From: an uncultured Vampirovibrio sp. | GTDB taxonomy: Bacteria; Cyanobacteriota; Vampirovibrionia; Gastranaerophilales; Gastranaerophilaceae | Direction: 5' to 3' | Length of the DNA stretch: 64,000 bases | Assembly (NCBI GenBank): GCA_910584405.1 | Contig: CAJUAL010000006.1 | Coordinates: forward strand, 1 to 64,000 | In this document: one piece after another, positions 8,351 through 16,047 of the stretch | Numbering within the stretch: the stretch's first letter is position 1 | Layout of the letters: each line of letters begins with the position of its first letter | Translations under genes and position numbers: made by a program | Notes under the pieces: generated by a model | What the model was told of the DNA's origin: nothing | Seen by the model: the letters and a program-made list of their open reading frames with translations, nothing else | The model's database searches: none

Positions 8351-9274
8351 CTAAAATCCGTTGTCCACTACTGCAATACGTGGATTAACCATTGGTATAT
8401 ATTTAAAATCATCATCTGTATTATTATTTAAATTTTTTATAAATTCAATGTCATGACTACTTTCAGGATACCAATAAATATTAATTTTTAAATCTTTATT
8501 GTGTGAAGCTAACTGCATTGTTTCTATCATACTTTTTAAATATATTACTGCATCCTGTGATACTTTATCAAAACTAAATATACTTTTTATTTCGCTAGTT
8601 ATTGTAATATTATTTGTTTTAATATCTTGTGAGTATTGGCTAATTATATAATCAGAAAATAATAGTTCTGGAATTATACAATCAACTTTTGCCCATTTAC
8701 TATCTATAGAAGGATAAACAATACCAAAATCATCAATTTTTTCATTTTTTATTTGTTTAAGAGTATTAGCTAAAGCATACCATTTTTCAATTAAAAAAGT
8801 ATCTGCTAATAATAACATCGTCGAAAGTTTTCTTCTTGGCACTGACATTTGTGCAATGTTTTGTTCTGCTCTTTCTTTTGTATATTCATTATCACTAGAG
8901 TTGAAAAGTAATATACCTGTTTTGAGTGTAGATTCAGATAGATAATTGTTAACAGTATCAGTACATACAGAACATTCTAAAGTATTTAGAAGTTCGTTAG
9001 TCCATTTATTTAAATTTGATGGTATAAACTCATTCCACTTACGATTTTTACATTCAATAATAACAGCTTCATATTGATTGTTAAAAGGATTAATATATTT
9101 GAACAATAAATCAATTCCGTGAGTTTGTTTATCACCATTTTTAGGATTTTTATGATTTTTATTATTACATTCAATTTCTAAATTCTGTGCTAATAATTCC
9201 CATCCAAAAATTTTAAATAATGAATCTCCAAATTTTTCTAATTTATCACCTATTTTTTTGTTGTCTTCACCCAT
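8351..9274 (-). CDS. PD-(D/E)xK nuclease-like protein
   Basis: 307 residues. The N-terminal part has the pattern of a restriction-endonuclease-like core: Asp55 in HGIDLLF, then Glu74 and Lys76 in AVIIECKNRKW. This is the spacing of PD-(D/E)xK enzymes such as Mrr-like proteins. The rest (about 100-307) is not recognised. It is the middle gene of a tight three-gene operon (gaps 9 and 8 bp). A nuclease in a mobile-element operon suggests defence; function is inferred. Confidence 0.6.
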   Translation of the reverse strand: MGEDNKKIGDKLEKFGDSLFKIFGWELLAQNLEIECNNKNHKNPKNGDKQTHGIDLLFKYINPFNNQYEAVIIECKNRKWNEFIPSNLNKWTNELLNTLECSVCTDTVNNYLSESTLKTGILLFNSSDNEYTKERAEQNIAQMSVPRRKLSTMLLLADTFLIEKWYALANTLKQIKNEKIDDFGIVYPSIDSKWAKVDCIIPELLFSDYIISQYSQDIKTNNITITSEIKSIFSFDKVSQDAVIYLKSMIETMQLASHNKDLKINIYWYPESSHDIEFIKNLNNNTDDDFKYIPMVNPRIAVVDNGF

Positions 9275-9282
9275 AACTCTCC

Positions 9283-9945
9283 TTACTCTATAAATAGTTC
9301 TTTTAAAAAGTCTAACTGCTCATCATCAATGTTATCATAGCTTTTATATAATGTAATATTACCGTTCTCATTGAGTGAGATTGTAAAAAAAGTATCTAAA
9401 ATATAATATTGAAAACTGATTTTTTCAATTTGTTTATTATATTTCTGTAAAATTCCATATACATCACCATAAGAATACAAATCTGTAGTAAACTTACCAA
9501 TTAAATCTTCTTTTAATGCAATATCCTTTAAACAAACTTTTGTAATTTTAGTATTTTGTTTGTTAATTTTGGATAATATTTTATTAATCTTGATTTCAAT
9601 AGGGGATAACGAAACATTTGGTACTACATTAGTGAACTGAAATATAAAACGATTTAAATTACTCTTGTTTGCCCATACTAAAATTTTATTATTTACAATC
9701 TCAAATGGTATTGCTATAGCTTTAGATATTATTTGATTATTAAAACTTCTGTTTTCTATATTATATATTTGTTGTTCTATATGTTGCACATATGTGTATT
9801 TCCCAGAAAGCTCGTTATTGTCAATTAAGTTTAATATAAAATAATTTTCATTACTTTCTTCATACTGGTTTAATTTATTATATATTTTAGATGCCGTTAA
9901 ATTTTTATCTTCAATATTTAAAATATTTAAACTTGTTGTAGTCAT
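9283..9945 (-). CDS. Uncharacterised protein, first gene of a three-gene operon
   Basis: 220 residues, Asn/Ile-rich, no recognised family, no signal peptide. It includes a strand-rich region after residue 85 (KAIAIPFEIVNNKILVWANK). It is the promoter-proximal gene, and its upstream region holds unusual 9-bp tandem repeats (10018-10123). The 8-bp gap to the nuclease-like gene indicates co-translation. It could be a specificity, sensor or immunity subunit, but this is a guess from position. Confidence 0.55.
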   Translation of the reverse strand: MTTTSLNILNIEDKNLTASKIYNKLNQYEESNENYFILNLIDNNELSGKYTYVQHIEQQIYNIENRSFNNQIISKAIAIPFEIVNNKILVWANKSNLNRFIFQFTNVVPNVSLSPIEIKINKILSKINKQNTKITKVCLKDIALKEDLIGKFTTDLYSYGDVYGILQKYNKQIEKISFQYYILDTFFTISLNENGNITLYKSYDNIDDEQLDFLKELFIE

Positions 9946-10017
9946 ACTCCATATCCTTTGATGTCATGATACTACAAACATATGTTTTGTAATGCCAAGA
10001 TAAACATTTATTAATTT

Positions 10018-10123
10018 ATGGGTCATGATGTAAAACTTGTAAAATATGTAAAACCTGTAAACACTGTAAAAATAGTAATAAATATAAAATCTATAAAACT
10101 TTTTATGGGTCATTATGGGTCAT
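10018..10123. repeat. Iteron-like array: five 9-bp TGTAAAAnn repeats flanked by ATGGGTCAT copies
   Basis: Five head-to-tail 9-mers starting TGTAAA occupy 10029-10073 with exact 9-bp period. ATGGGTCAT occurs at 10018-10026, 10105-10113 and 10115-10123. The array fills the gap upstream of the three-gene operon. Such arrays serve as operators, plasmid iterons or partition sites; which applies is not shown here. Confidence 0.65.
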
Positions 10124-10134
10124 GAACATGTTTT

Positions 10135-11451
10135 TTATTCTGTTTTCCATACTGAATATTTAGTTGTTTTACCTTCCCCAATTTTATGCAAAATTCCAAG
10201 TTTAAGCATTAAAGATAAATCTCTTTTACTTGTTTCTCTTGTTGCTCCGGTGATTTCTTGATACTCACTATTTGATATTAACCCTTTTTCTTTAATGGCT
10301 AATAAAGCTTTATTTTGTCTTTCATTAAGCTGTACAAATTCTTTTTTGAACTTAACAGAAAAGCCTCCACATTCTTCGATAAATTCCGGTTGTGGTATAA
10401 CCTCTTTTCTACAAGCATTCATAATTCTATCAATGCCAGAGCCAAATTTTTCAATAAAACCGGCTCTATAAAATATACTTGCAATTAAAGGATTTCTGGT
10501 TTTTGATGGATGAGAAGTCTTTAAATTTTCTACAGTTAAATCATCAACAAGTTCTCCGGGATTATAAAACCATAACCAATCTTTAAATATTTTTATTTGA
10601 ATAGGTGAAGTTTTATCAAAATAATCTCTATGAACTATTGAATTTAACAGGGTTTCACGAATTGCACTTAACGGATAATCCCAAATTTCTTGTCTCTCTG
10701 ATGTTTTGCCGGTTATTGAATACTTTACATTTATAGCAAATTTAATAGCTTCTTCTGCTTTTGTAACTTGTTCAAACAAATTCCCATCAATAAGCTTATC
10801 AGAAATAATTATAGTTGCATCATTTCCTTTAAAAGCTCCAATTCTTATATTGGCATTAATGAAATGTTTTTGAGGATTTTTACCAAATAATAAAATCCCG
10901 GCATTAGTAATTTTATCATCAATGATTAATCCCAATTTTTCTAGTATTGATTCTATAGTTTCGTTATCTGGTATTGATGGTAATCTTCCTGTTGAAATGC
11001 CGTATTTAACAAATTCTCTAACTGTATTTTCATCTATATCATCTGTAGTAAAACTACCTGTTTGCGATTCCCAACTAATACCTTCAAGTAATCGCTCTCT
11101 AATCTCATTTTGAGGCATTACTCTTGTCGTATTTCCTATCCTTTTATAATAAATGTTTTTGTAAGCAATAAGATTATTGGATTTTTCGACTTTAACAAGT
11201 AAAATTTCCTTGCCTTCTATGTTTTCAACTTCTATTTTTGGTTGAATCCCCAAGCAATCTATAATCTGGTTTATAACACCTTCTTGTTGACCGTTAAAGC
11301 CTTCTATTGATTTATCATCTCTAACACCTAAAAGAATACAACCACCATCAGTATTTGCAAATGCAGATAAAGACTTAAAGAAATTATCATTTACTTTTTC
11401 TTTAAATTCCATTGTGTTATTTTCATTTATTGTTGATAAATTTATAGGCAT
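10135..11451 (-). CDS. AlbA_2 (Schlafen-like) domain ATPase/transcriptional regulator
   Basis: 438 residues. An N-terminal AlbA_2/Schlafen-type domain lies at about 8-115 (NTMEFKEKVND, FANTDGGCILLGVRDD), then a GHKL-type HATPase region at about 260-370 (LSAIRETLLNSIVHRDY and FIEKFGSGIDRI) and a winged helix at about 385-435 (LISNSEYQEITGATRETSKR). This is the standard layout of putative ATP-dependent transcriptional regulators often found in mobile and defence loci. It is 21 bp downstream of the HhH/nuclease-like gene, so the two may form an operon. Confidence 0.85.
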   Translation of the reverse strand: MPINLSTINENNTMEFKEKVNDNFFKSLSAFANTDGGCILLGVRDDKSIEGFNGQQEGVINQIIDCLGIQPKIEVENIEGKEILLVKVEKSNNLIAYKNIYYKRIGNTTRVMPQNEIRERLLEGISWESQTGSFTTDDIDENTVREFVKYGISTGRLPSIPDNETIESILEKLGLIIDDKITNAGILLFGKNPQKHFINANIRIGAFKGNDATIIISDKLIDGNLFEQVTKAEEAIKFAINVKYSITGKTSERQEIWDYPLSAIRETLLNSIVHRDYFDKTSPIQIKIFKDWLWFYNPGELVDDLTVENLKTSHPSKTRNPLIASIFYRAGFIEKFGSGIDRIMNACRKEVIPQPEFIEECGGFSVKFKKEFVQLNERQNKALLAIKEKGLISNSEYQEITGATRETSKRDLSLMLKLGILHKIGEGKTTKYSVWKTE

Positions 11452-11471
11452 GTTATCCTCTTAAATGTTAT

Positions 11472-12542
11472 TTATTCTTTATTAAATAAGCTTTTAGGTA
11501 CAAGTCCAAGTTGATTTATTATTGTATAAGCTTTTGACAAATTGTCATGAACTTCTAATACATCTTTGATATCCCAAGTTTTAAGAACTTTACCTAATTG
11601 TATTTCATTAGCTTCTTCTTCAATTTTATTAAGTTGTTTTGAATCAGAAATTGCTACAACACTTTGAACACTAGGTTTATTACTTGCTTTTTCTAAGTTT
11701 AATAACAAACTATTAATATCTCCTTTAGTTTGAACTTCAAAAACATAATTAACAGTTCCCATATTTCCGATATTTACTTCCCAAACAGCATCAACTCTCG
11801 CTCCTTTAGCTATTGGAAATTCTGAACGGCTTCTAAAACCTAATAATGTACCAATTTCAACAACTTTTTGTTTAATTTCATCATGTAAGTATAAACATTC
11901 ATCATTGGTTACCTTATTTTCATCTTTGTTTTTGCTTTTTTTGTTGGTTAACGGAAAAATTTCATCCCATAATAAGAAATCTACAGTTAATAAAGAAACA
12001 TCTTCAATATTTTCTTTTTTCATTACTTTTGCAATATTTTTAGCAATATTACATAATTCAATATATTTTTCTCCTGTAAATTGGTAATTGTATAAAGGTA
12101 AATTCTTTATAGATAAATATTCAAAGCATTTGATACTTGTTTTATTAAAAATTACATATTCATTTGGATTTGAATAACTAAGCAATTCACTTACTGTAGA
12201 AGGGCCCAATCCTTTTATATCTGATAAAAATGTATTCCATCTTTTATCAACATGCTCTTTACCATATATTAAATTTACTAGATGTTCTTTTAGATTATCA
12301 AAACCATTTTCATTTATAATTTTGTCCACTATATACTGCTTATTACCCCAAATGAGCATAGACCACAAATTTGAAATATATTCATACATATCATCAATAT
12401 TCAAATTTTTGATTTTATCAGCTGTAAAACTTTGATAATATTTTACTCTATCATTTCTTTCTTGTAGTGTTTCAACGAATTTTGGTGTTTGTTGTTTATT
12501 TTTAAATTGCTTTATTGCTGATAAAAGCTTATGCTCATCCAT
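11472..12542 (-). CDS. HhH-containing protein with a nuclease-like C-terminal domain
   Basis: 356 residues from ATG 12542, preceded by AGGAATTGG; a longer start at 12596 lacks support. A helix-hairpin-helix-like DNA-binding motif is seen in DIKGLGPSTVSELLSYSNP. The C-terminal part carries ARVDAVWEV followed by YVFEVQTKG, which resembles the D...ExK/ExQ core of restriction-like nucleases with Gln in place of the usual Lys. It may be a DNA-repair or restriction enzyme. It lies beside an AlbA_2 protein, consistent with a defence module. Confidence 0.55.
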   Translation of the reverse strand: MDEHKLLSAIKQFKNKQQTPKFVETLQERNDRVKYYQSFTADKIKNLNIDDMYEYISNLWSMLIWGNKQYIVDKIINENGFDNLKEHLVNLIYGKEHVDKRWNTFLSDIKGLGPSTVSELLSYSNPNEYVIFNKTSIKCFEYLSIKNLPLYNYQFTGEKYIELCNIAKNIAKVMKKENIEDVSLLTVDFLLWDEIFPLTNKKSKNKDENKVTNDECLYLHDEIKQKVVEIGTLLGFRSRSEFPIAKGARVDAVWEVNIGNMGTVNYVFEVQTKGDINSLLLNLEKASNKPSVQSVVAISDSKQLNKIEEEANEIQLGKVLKTWDIKDVLEVHDNLSKAYTIINQLGLVPKSLFNKE

Positions 12543-12656
12543 ATTCCAATTCCTATATTGTTTAATTTTATGATTATAATATATCACAAAAAACAACGAA
12601 AAGTATTTGCGTAAATACTCTTTAAAGCTACATTACAAACAAGAAAGGAGAAAATT

Positions 12657-12964
12657 ATGGGTGAAGAACTTATGAGATTTAAAGTTGGAGAAGGCAAAAA
12701 GCTATTAATGTAGTAGTATCAGCATCAGATAAAAAATCAACACCGGAAGAAGACAAAATGCTATTAACAGAATTTGTAATGTGGTGTTATAGAAATGGTG
12801 TAGCATTGATAAAAAAGAAAATTGAAGAAAAAAGTGCTATTTGTTATTTTTGCAAAAAACAAATAACTACAATGGATGATTTTTATCTTCATGACAAGCA
12901 TGATTGTTGTAAAAAATGTTATGAAAAACTTAATCCGACAAAGAAAAAATCTAAAAAGTCTTAA
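12657..12964 (+). pseudogene. Small zinc-binding protein broken by a -1 frameshift
   Basis: ATG 12657 has a strong AAAGGAG site. Reading runs for 18 codons to a TAG after VGEGKKLLM. One extra A in the A5 run near base 12695 would join it in frame to a longer protein (KAINVVVSASDKKSTPEED, and on to base 12964) that carries a four-Cys zinc knuckle, CYFCKK and CCKKCYEK. The reconstructed product has about 103 residues. Either the gene is dead, or the A-run is slippery, or a downstream ATG at 12758 is used for the zinc domain alone. Confidence 0.6.
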
Positions 12965-13054
12965 GTATACCTTTGAAAGTATTGATAAAATCTTTTAACT
13001 CAAGTACATCAAAATAGTAATCAGTTCGGATTTTGTCAATTACTTCCAGAAAAA

Positions 13055-13091
13055 AATAACCTTGAATTAAACATTCAAGGTTATTTTTTTG
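13055..13091. terminator. Bidirectional terminator
   Basis: A 13-bp stem (AATAACCTTGAAT/ATTCAAGGTTATT) with a five-base loop, followed by a T run on the plus strand and preceded by an A run, between two converging genes. Confidence 0.75.
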
Positions 13092-13095
13092 TATT

Positions 13096-13854
13096 TTAAT
13101 ACTCATTTACACTGCATTTAGGTATACAAGCGTTTTCACAGAGAATTATTTTTATTTCTTCTCCTTGTTTTGCGTGATATTTTAACCCGGGAGTTACTAA
13201 TCCTGTAACCAGACCGATAAAACAACCGACAGGAACACCGATTGCAGCAGCACCTACTGCGATTTTTTGCGGGTGTGGTATAAATGCTAATCCTGCGCCA
13301 GCACCTGCTCCTACTATCCCTAAGCCGACAGTAGATGCTGTAAGTTTTCCTGCTGTCATCCAGCCGTTTTCGACAAGTGAAAAATCTTTACTGAATGGTT
13401 TTGCTTTTACGTCTAATTCTGTCCCGTCAGGTAGTATAAGTTTGTTTATACTTAAGTAAACCCGAGCGTTCTTATTGAATTTTTTTTGATTATAAATTCC
13501 TCGGATATATCCCGTAAATTTTGAGCCGATAGGTATTATGACTGTGCCGTTACAGGTGGTTATGTCTTTTGGAACATAAAAATATATGCAATCTCCCTCT
13601 TTAGCGCATTCAGATAAAAATTTGCATTCAAATGCAACTTTAATTATATTACCTTTACAAAGAATATAGTAATTTTCTGTTTCGTAAATGCTTGAAGTTT
13701 GTGCTTTTGAATCGGGATTAGCAAGTGTTTCTGATGAGAGAATATGTTCTTCATTATTTGTTGAACACTCACATTCAGCTAAAACCTTTAATGGTAAAAA
13801 TCCTGATGAAAATAGTATTATTAATATTAATGACAGAAGTTTTTTCATATTCAT
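13096..13854 (-). CDS. Secreted protein with a glycine-zipper segment
   Basis: 252 residues with a signal peptide (LLSLILIILFSSGFLPLKVLA, cleaved before ECECS). The middle part has the pattern GTVIIPIGSKFTGYIRGI and INKLILPDGTELDVKAKPF, seen in envelope proteins whose beta-rich domain is followed by a Gly/Ala-rich helix pair. Here that pair is at about 170-215 (GLGIVGAGAGAGLAF, then GVPVGCFIGLVTGLVTPG). It is probably anchored in or near the envelope. Exact function unknown. Confidence 0.65.
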   Translation of the reverse strand: MNMKKLLSLILIILFSSGFLPLKVLAECECSTNNEEHILSSETLANPDSKAQTSSIYETENYYILCKGNIIKVAFECKFLSECAKEGDCIYFYVPKDITTCNGTVIIPIGSKFTGYIRGIYNQKKFNKNARVYLSINKLILPDGTELDVKAKPFSKDFSLVENGWMTAGKLTASTVGLGIVGAGAGAGLAFIPHPQKIAVGAAAIGVPVGCFIGLVTGLVTPGLKYHAKQGEEIKIILCENACIPKCSVNEY

Positions 13855-13881
13855 ACTATAATTTAAACTTCTTGTTTTTTT

Positions 13882-13908
13882 ATTACCCGCTCGGTCTAAC
13901 TGGGTAAT
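13882..13908. promoter_or_regulatory. Inverted repeat between divergent genes
   Basis: ATTACCC (13882-13888) and GGGTAAT (13902-13908) face each other between the divergent genes at 13854 and 13956. A similar TTATTACC/GGTAATAA pair lies at 18176-18197. Shared operator use is possible but unproven. Confidence 0.3.
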
Positions 13909-13955
13909 TTATAAATTTTCTTGTGATAGAATTATAAAAAATAGAAGGAGTTATT

Positions 13956-15068
13956 ATGGAACAAGTACAAGTAAAACCAAAACGTGAAATGTTGAATTAT
14001 ATAAATGTTTTTAGAGGTCTTGCAATATTACTTATTGTTGCGGGGCATACTATGCAGTTCGGGAATAAAGGTACTTGGATTAATAATATTGCTTTTGAAG
14101 TTTTTACAGGTGGTACTGCACTTTTCATATTTATTTCCGGTTTTTTGTTTCAGCATTTGTCTGATAAATTTGAATATAAAACATATCTTAAAAAGAAATG
14201 GACAAATGTTATTTTACCTTATATTATAACCGCAATTCCGGGGATAATTTTGTGTTTTACAATGCCTGTTGTTTACGGTAACCCGTTTGAAGGATTAAAT
14301 CCTTTGGTGCAAATAGGTGTTTTCTTAACTACAGGTAGGGTTCATAATGTTCCAACCTGGTATATTCCAATGATTGTGATATTCTTTTTACTTGCGGATA
14401 TATTTTTAGTTCTTGAAAAGAAAAAAGTTTTATATAAATTTTTACCTGTATTGTTTTTAATAACATTCTTTGTTCCGAGAATAGATATTGAACCTTCATA
14501 TTTAACAGGATTGACTTATGGCGCTAAATATTTGGCTTATGTAAAATATATTCTGAACGGTTTTGTACATTTTTCATCAATGTATATTTTAGGAATGTAT
14601 TTTTCTGCTAATAAATCTAAAATTGATTTGTGTTTTAAATATCGTTGGGGCTTGATTTTTATAATGTTATTAACTTCAGTGATTGATATATTTTTAAATC
14701 ATAATTTCCAAATAAATAATAATACGATTTCAAAAATATTTTTAACTTTGCTAGTTCTTGGATATTTGCAGCATTATGATAAACCGATAAAAAATTGTAC
14801 ATTGTTTAATAATGCAATTGATTTTATTGCAAAATACAGTTTTTCAATATTTTTTGTTCACTGGTATATAATATTTGCGTTTAATCAAATTTTTAAAATT
14901 CCAAAAGTTATTCCGGTAAATAATTTTTCGGACTTACTTACCGCAGTTGGAACAGTAGGTATTAGATATTTTGTTGTAATTATAATAAGCCTTGGCGTGC
15001 TATACTTATTGAAAAAACTTTTGGCAAAATTGAATGTAAAAAATACCCGTACCATAGTTGGAGTTTAG
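13956..15068 (+). CDS. Acyltransferase family 3 membrane protein
   Basis: 370 residues with about ten membrane helices. The N terminus LNYINVFRGLAILLIVAGHT contains the conserved R-G-x-A and the catalytic-type His of the OafA/NodX-like acyltransferase family; FFVHWYIIFAFNQ is the usual late His motif. Such enzymes acetylate or acylate sugars of surface polysaccharides, using cytosolic acyl-CoA. A GAAGGAG site supports the start. The acceptor cannot be told from the sequence. Confidence 0.88.
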   Translation: MEQVQVKPKREMLNYINVFRGLAILLIVAGHTMQFGNKGTWINNIAFEVFTGGTALFIFISGFLFQHLSDKFEYKTYLKKKWTNVILPYIITAIPGIILCFTMPVVYGNPFEGLNPLVQIGVFLTTGRVHNVPTWYIPMIVIFFLLADIFLVLEKKKVLYKFLPVLFLITFFVPRIDIEPSYLTGLTYGAKYLAYVKYILNGFVHFSSMYILGMYFSANKSKIDLCFKYRWGLIFIMLLTSVIDIFLNHNFQINNNTISKIFLTLLVLGYLQHYDKPIKNCTLFNNAIDFIAKYSFSIFFVHWYIIFAFNQIFKIPKVIPVNNFSDLLTAVGTVGIRYFVVIIISLGVLYLLKKLLAKLNVKNTRTIVGV

Positions 15069-15162
15069 ATTTTGACGGAAAAGACAAAAGGGGTTGATTT
15101 TTATTTTTTACGGAGCATAATATAAGTATCTGGTATTTGTACCGGATACGCGATTAAGTTAT

Positions 15163-15239
<77 letters not shown>

Positions 15240-15247
15240 ATTGATAT

Positions 15248-15284
15248 AAGTGACTTTTAGAGATTTTCTAGAAGTCACTTTTTT
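15248..15284 (+). terminator. Terminator after tRNA-fMet
   Basis: The long stem AAGTGACTT...AAGTCACTT, extended by TAGA/TCTA, is followed by a run of T. Confidence 0.75.
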
Positions 15285-15363
15285 AGTTAATATTATTTAT
15301 AACAAATTTTATAATTTAGGGGTTTTGTATAAAGTAGTAGAAAATTTATAGGAGAAAATAATA

Positions 15364-15789
15364 GTGAAGAAATTTTTATCACAAGTGCTTGAGGAGCCGA
15401 TTGAGAAAATTGTTCAATATGGTCAGAAAAAGCTAAAAGTAATGAAACCTCGATTAATAACTGATGAGTTTGTATTTAGTAATAATGCAAAGGCTCCTGT
15501 TTCGGCTAAGCGCTCAATAAAAGCACAGGAAGATGCAGGATGGAACATCATAGGCAGAATTACAGAAACTCAAAAAGATGTTTATGTATCAGGTGGAGAA
15601 AATCCTGAAAAATTAACTATTATTAAAAGAATAGAAAAATATGATAATAACACTCCTTGGGCTGGTGATAGCTGTTCTCGTACAAAACTAATTCATAGTG
15701 TCGGAGGTGAAAACCCACATTGCAGTAAGTTGGAAAGAACGCCTTACGGAACAAAATATACTTCTCCGTCACCATTCAATTTATTATAA
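15364..15789 (+). CDS. Uncharacterised protein, GTG start
   Basis: 141 residues from GTG 15364, preceded by GGAGAAAATAATA. There is no signal peptide or membrane helix. The sequence is basic at the N terminus (KKFLSQVLEEPIEKIVQYGQ) and has four Cys/His-like positions near the end (DSCSR, ENPHCSK). Family not recognised. Codon use resembles the neighbours, so it is likely a real gene. Confidence 0.5.
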   Translation: MKKFLSQVLEEPIEKIVQYGQKKLKVMKPRLITDEFVFSNNAKAPVSAKRSIKAQEDAGWNIIGRITETQKDVYVSGGENPEKLTIIKRIEKYDNNTPWAGDSCSRTKLIHSVGGENPHCSKLERTPYGTKYTSPSPFNLL

Positions 15790-15822
15790 TTTAAATAAAT
15801 AATATATCTTGACAATGATTAG

Positions 15823-15897
15823 ATGTCTAACTTAACAGAAGAAAATGCCGAATTGCTTGAAAATTTATTAGATGTAGTCGGAAAAAATTTGGCGTAA
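15823..15897 (+). pseudogene. MarR-like regulator remnant (24 codons) under an operator-like promoter
   Basis: TTGACA (15809) is followed by the palindrome TTAGATGTCTAA (15819-15830), the layout of self-regulated MarR-type promoters. The ORF starting inside the palindrome encodes LTEENAELLENLLDVVGKNL, which looks like the C-terminal helix of a MarR-type protein. This suggests that an internal deletion removed the rest of the gene. A second related site, TTAGATGCCAAAC, lies near 15917. Interpretation is inferred. Confidence 0.4.
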
Positions 15898-15947
15898 AAA
15901 TTTTTTACTCTAATAGTTAGATGCCAAACAATAAAAGGAGAGAAATT

Positions 15948-16046
15948 ATGACAAATTTTAAAACATCAGAATTAGGTAGTATTAGTGCAATTGGAAGTAA
16001 TTTTGAAAATGGAAAAGTTTTTTTGCATGATTTATTATTAAATTGA
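15948..16046 (+). pseudogene. Truncated cupin-domain gene
   Basis: 32 codons with a strong AAAGGAG site. The peptide (SELGSISAIGSNFENGKVF, then LHDLLLN) matches the conserved first residues of single-domain cupin proteins, which normally continue for about 100 residues. Here it stops at a TGA just before the convergent aminotransferase gene. It seems to be the stump of a gene once controlled by the neighbouring MarR-like remnant. Confidence 0.55.
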
Positions 16047-16047
16047 T

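Larger units (their letters stand above)
793..12964. mobile_element. Integrated element next to tRNA-Gln (left end supported, right end uncertain)
   Basis: The region between tRNA-Gln and the chromosomal-looking genes from 13.1 kb carries a large serine recombinase abutting the tRNA, a replication-initiator-like protein, a small resolvase, two regulators and nuclease-like or unknown genes, almost all on the minus strand. This is the makeup of an integrative plasmid or phage-satellite-like element. I found no second copy of the tRNA-Gln 3' end; serine integrases often need only a very short core, so the right limit near 12.96 kb is an estimate from gene content. The resolvase at 6.5-7.1 kb could mark a second, nested element. 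Confidence 0.45.

Noticed and set aside
10029..10073. CRISPR array
   Set aside because: Units are 9 bp without spacers, and no cas genes are present.
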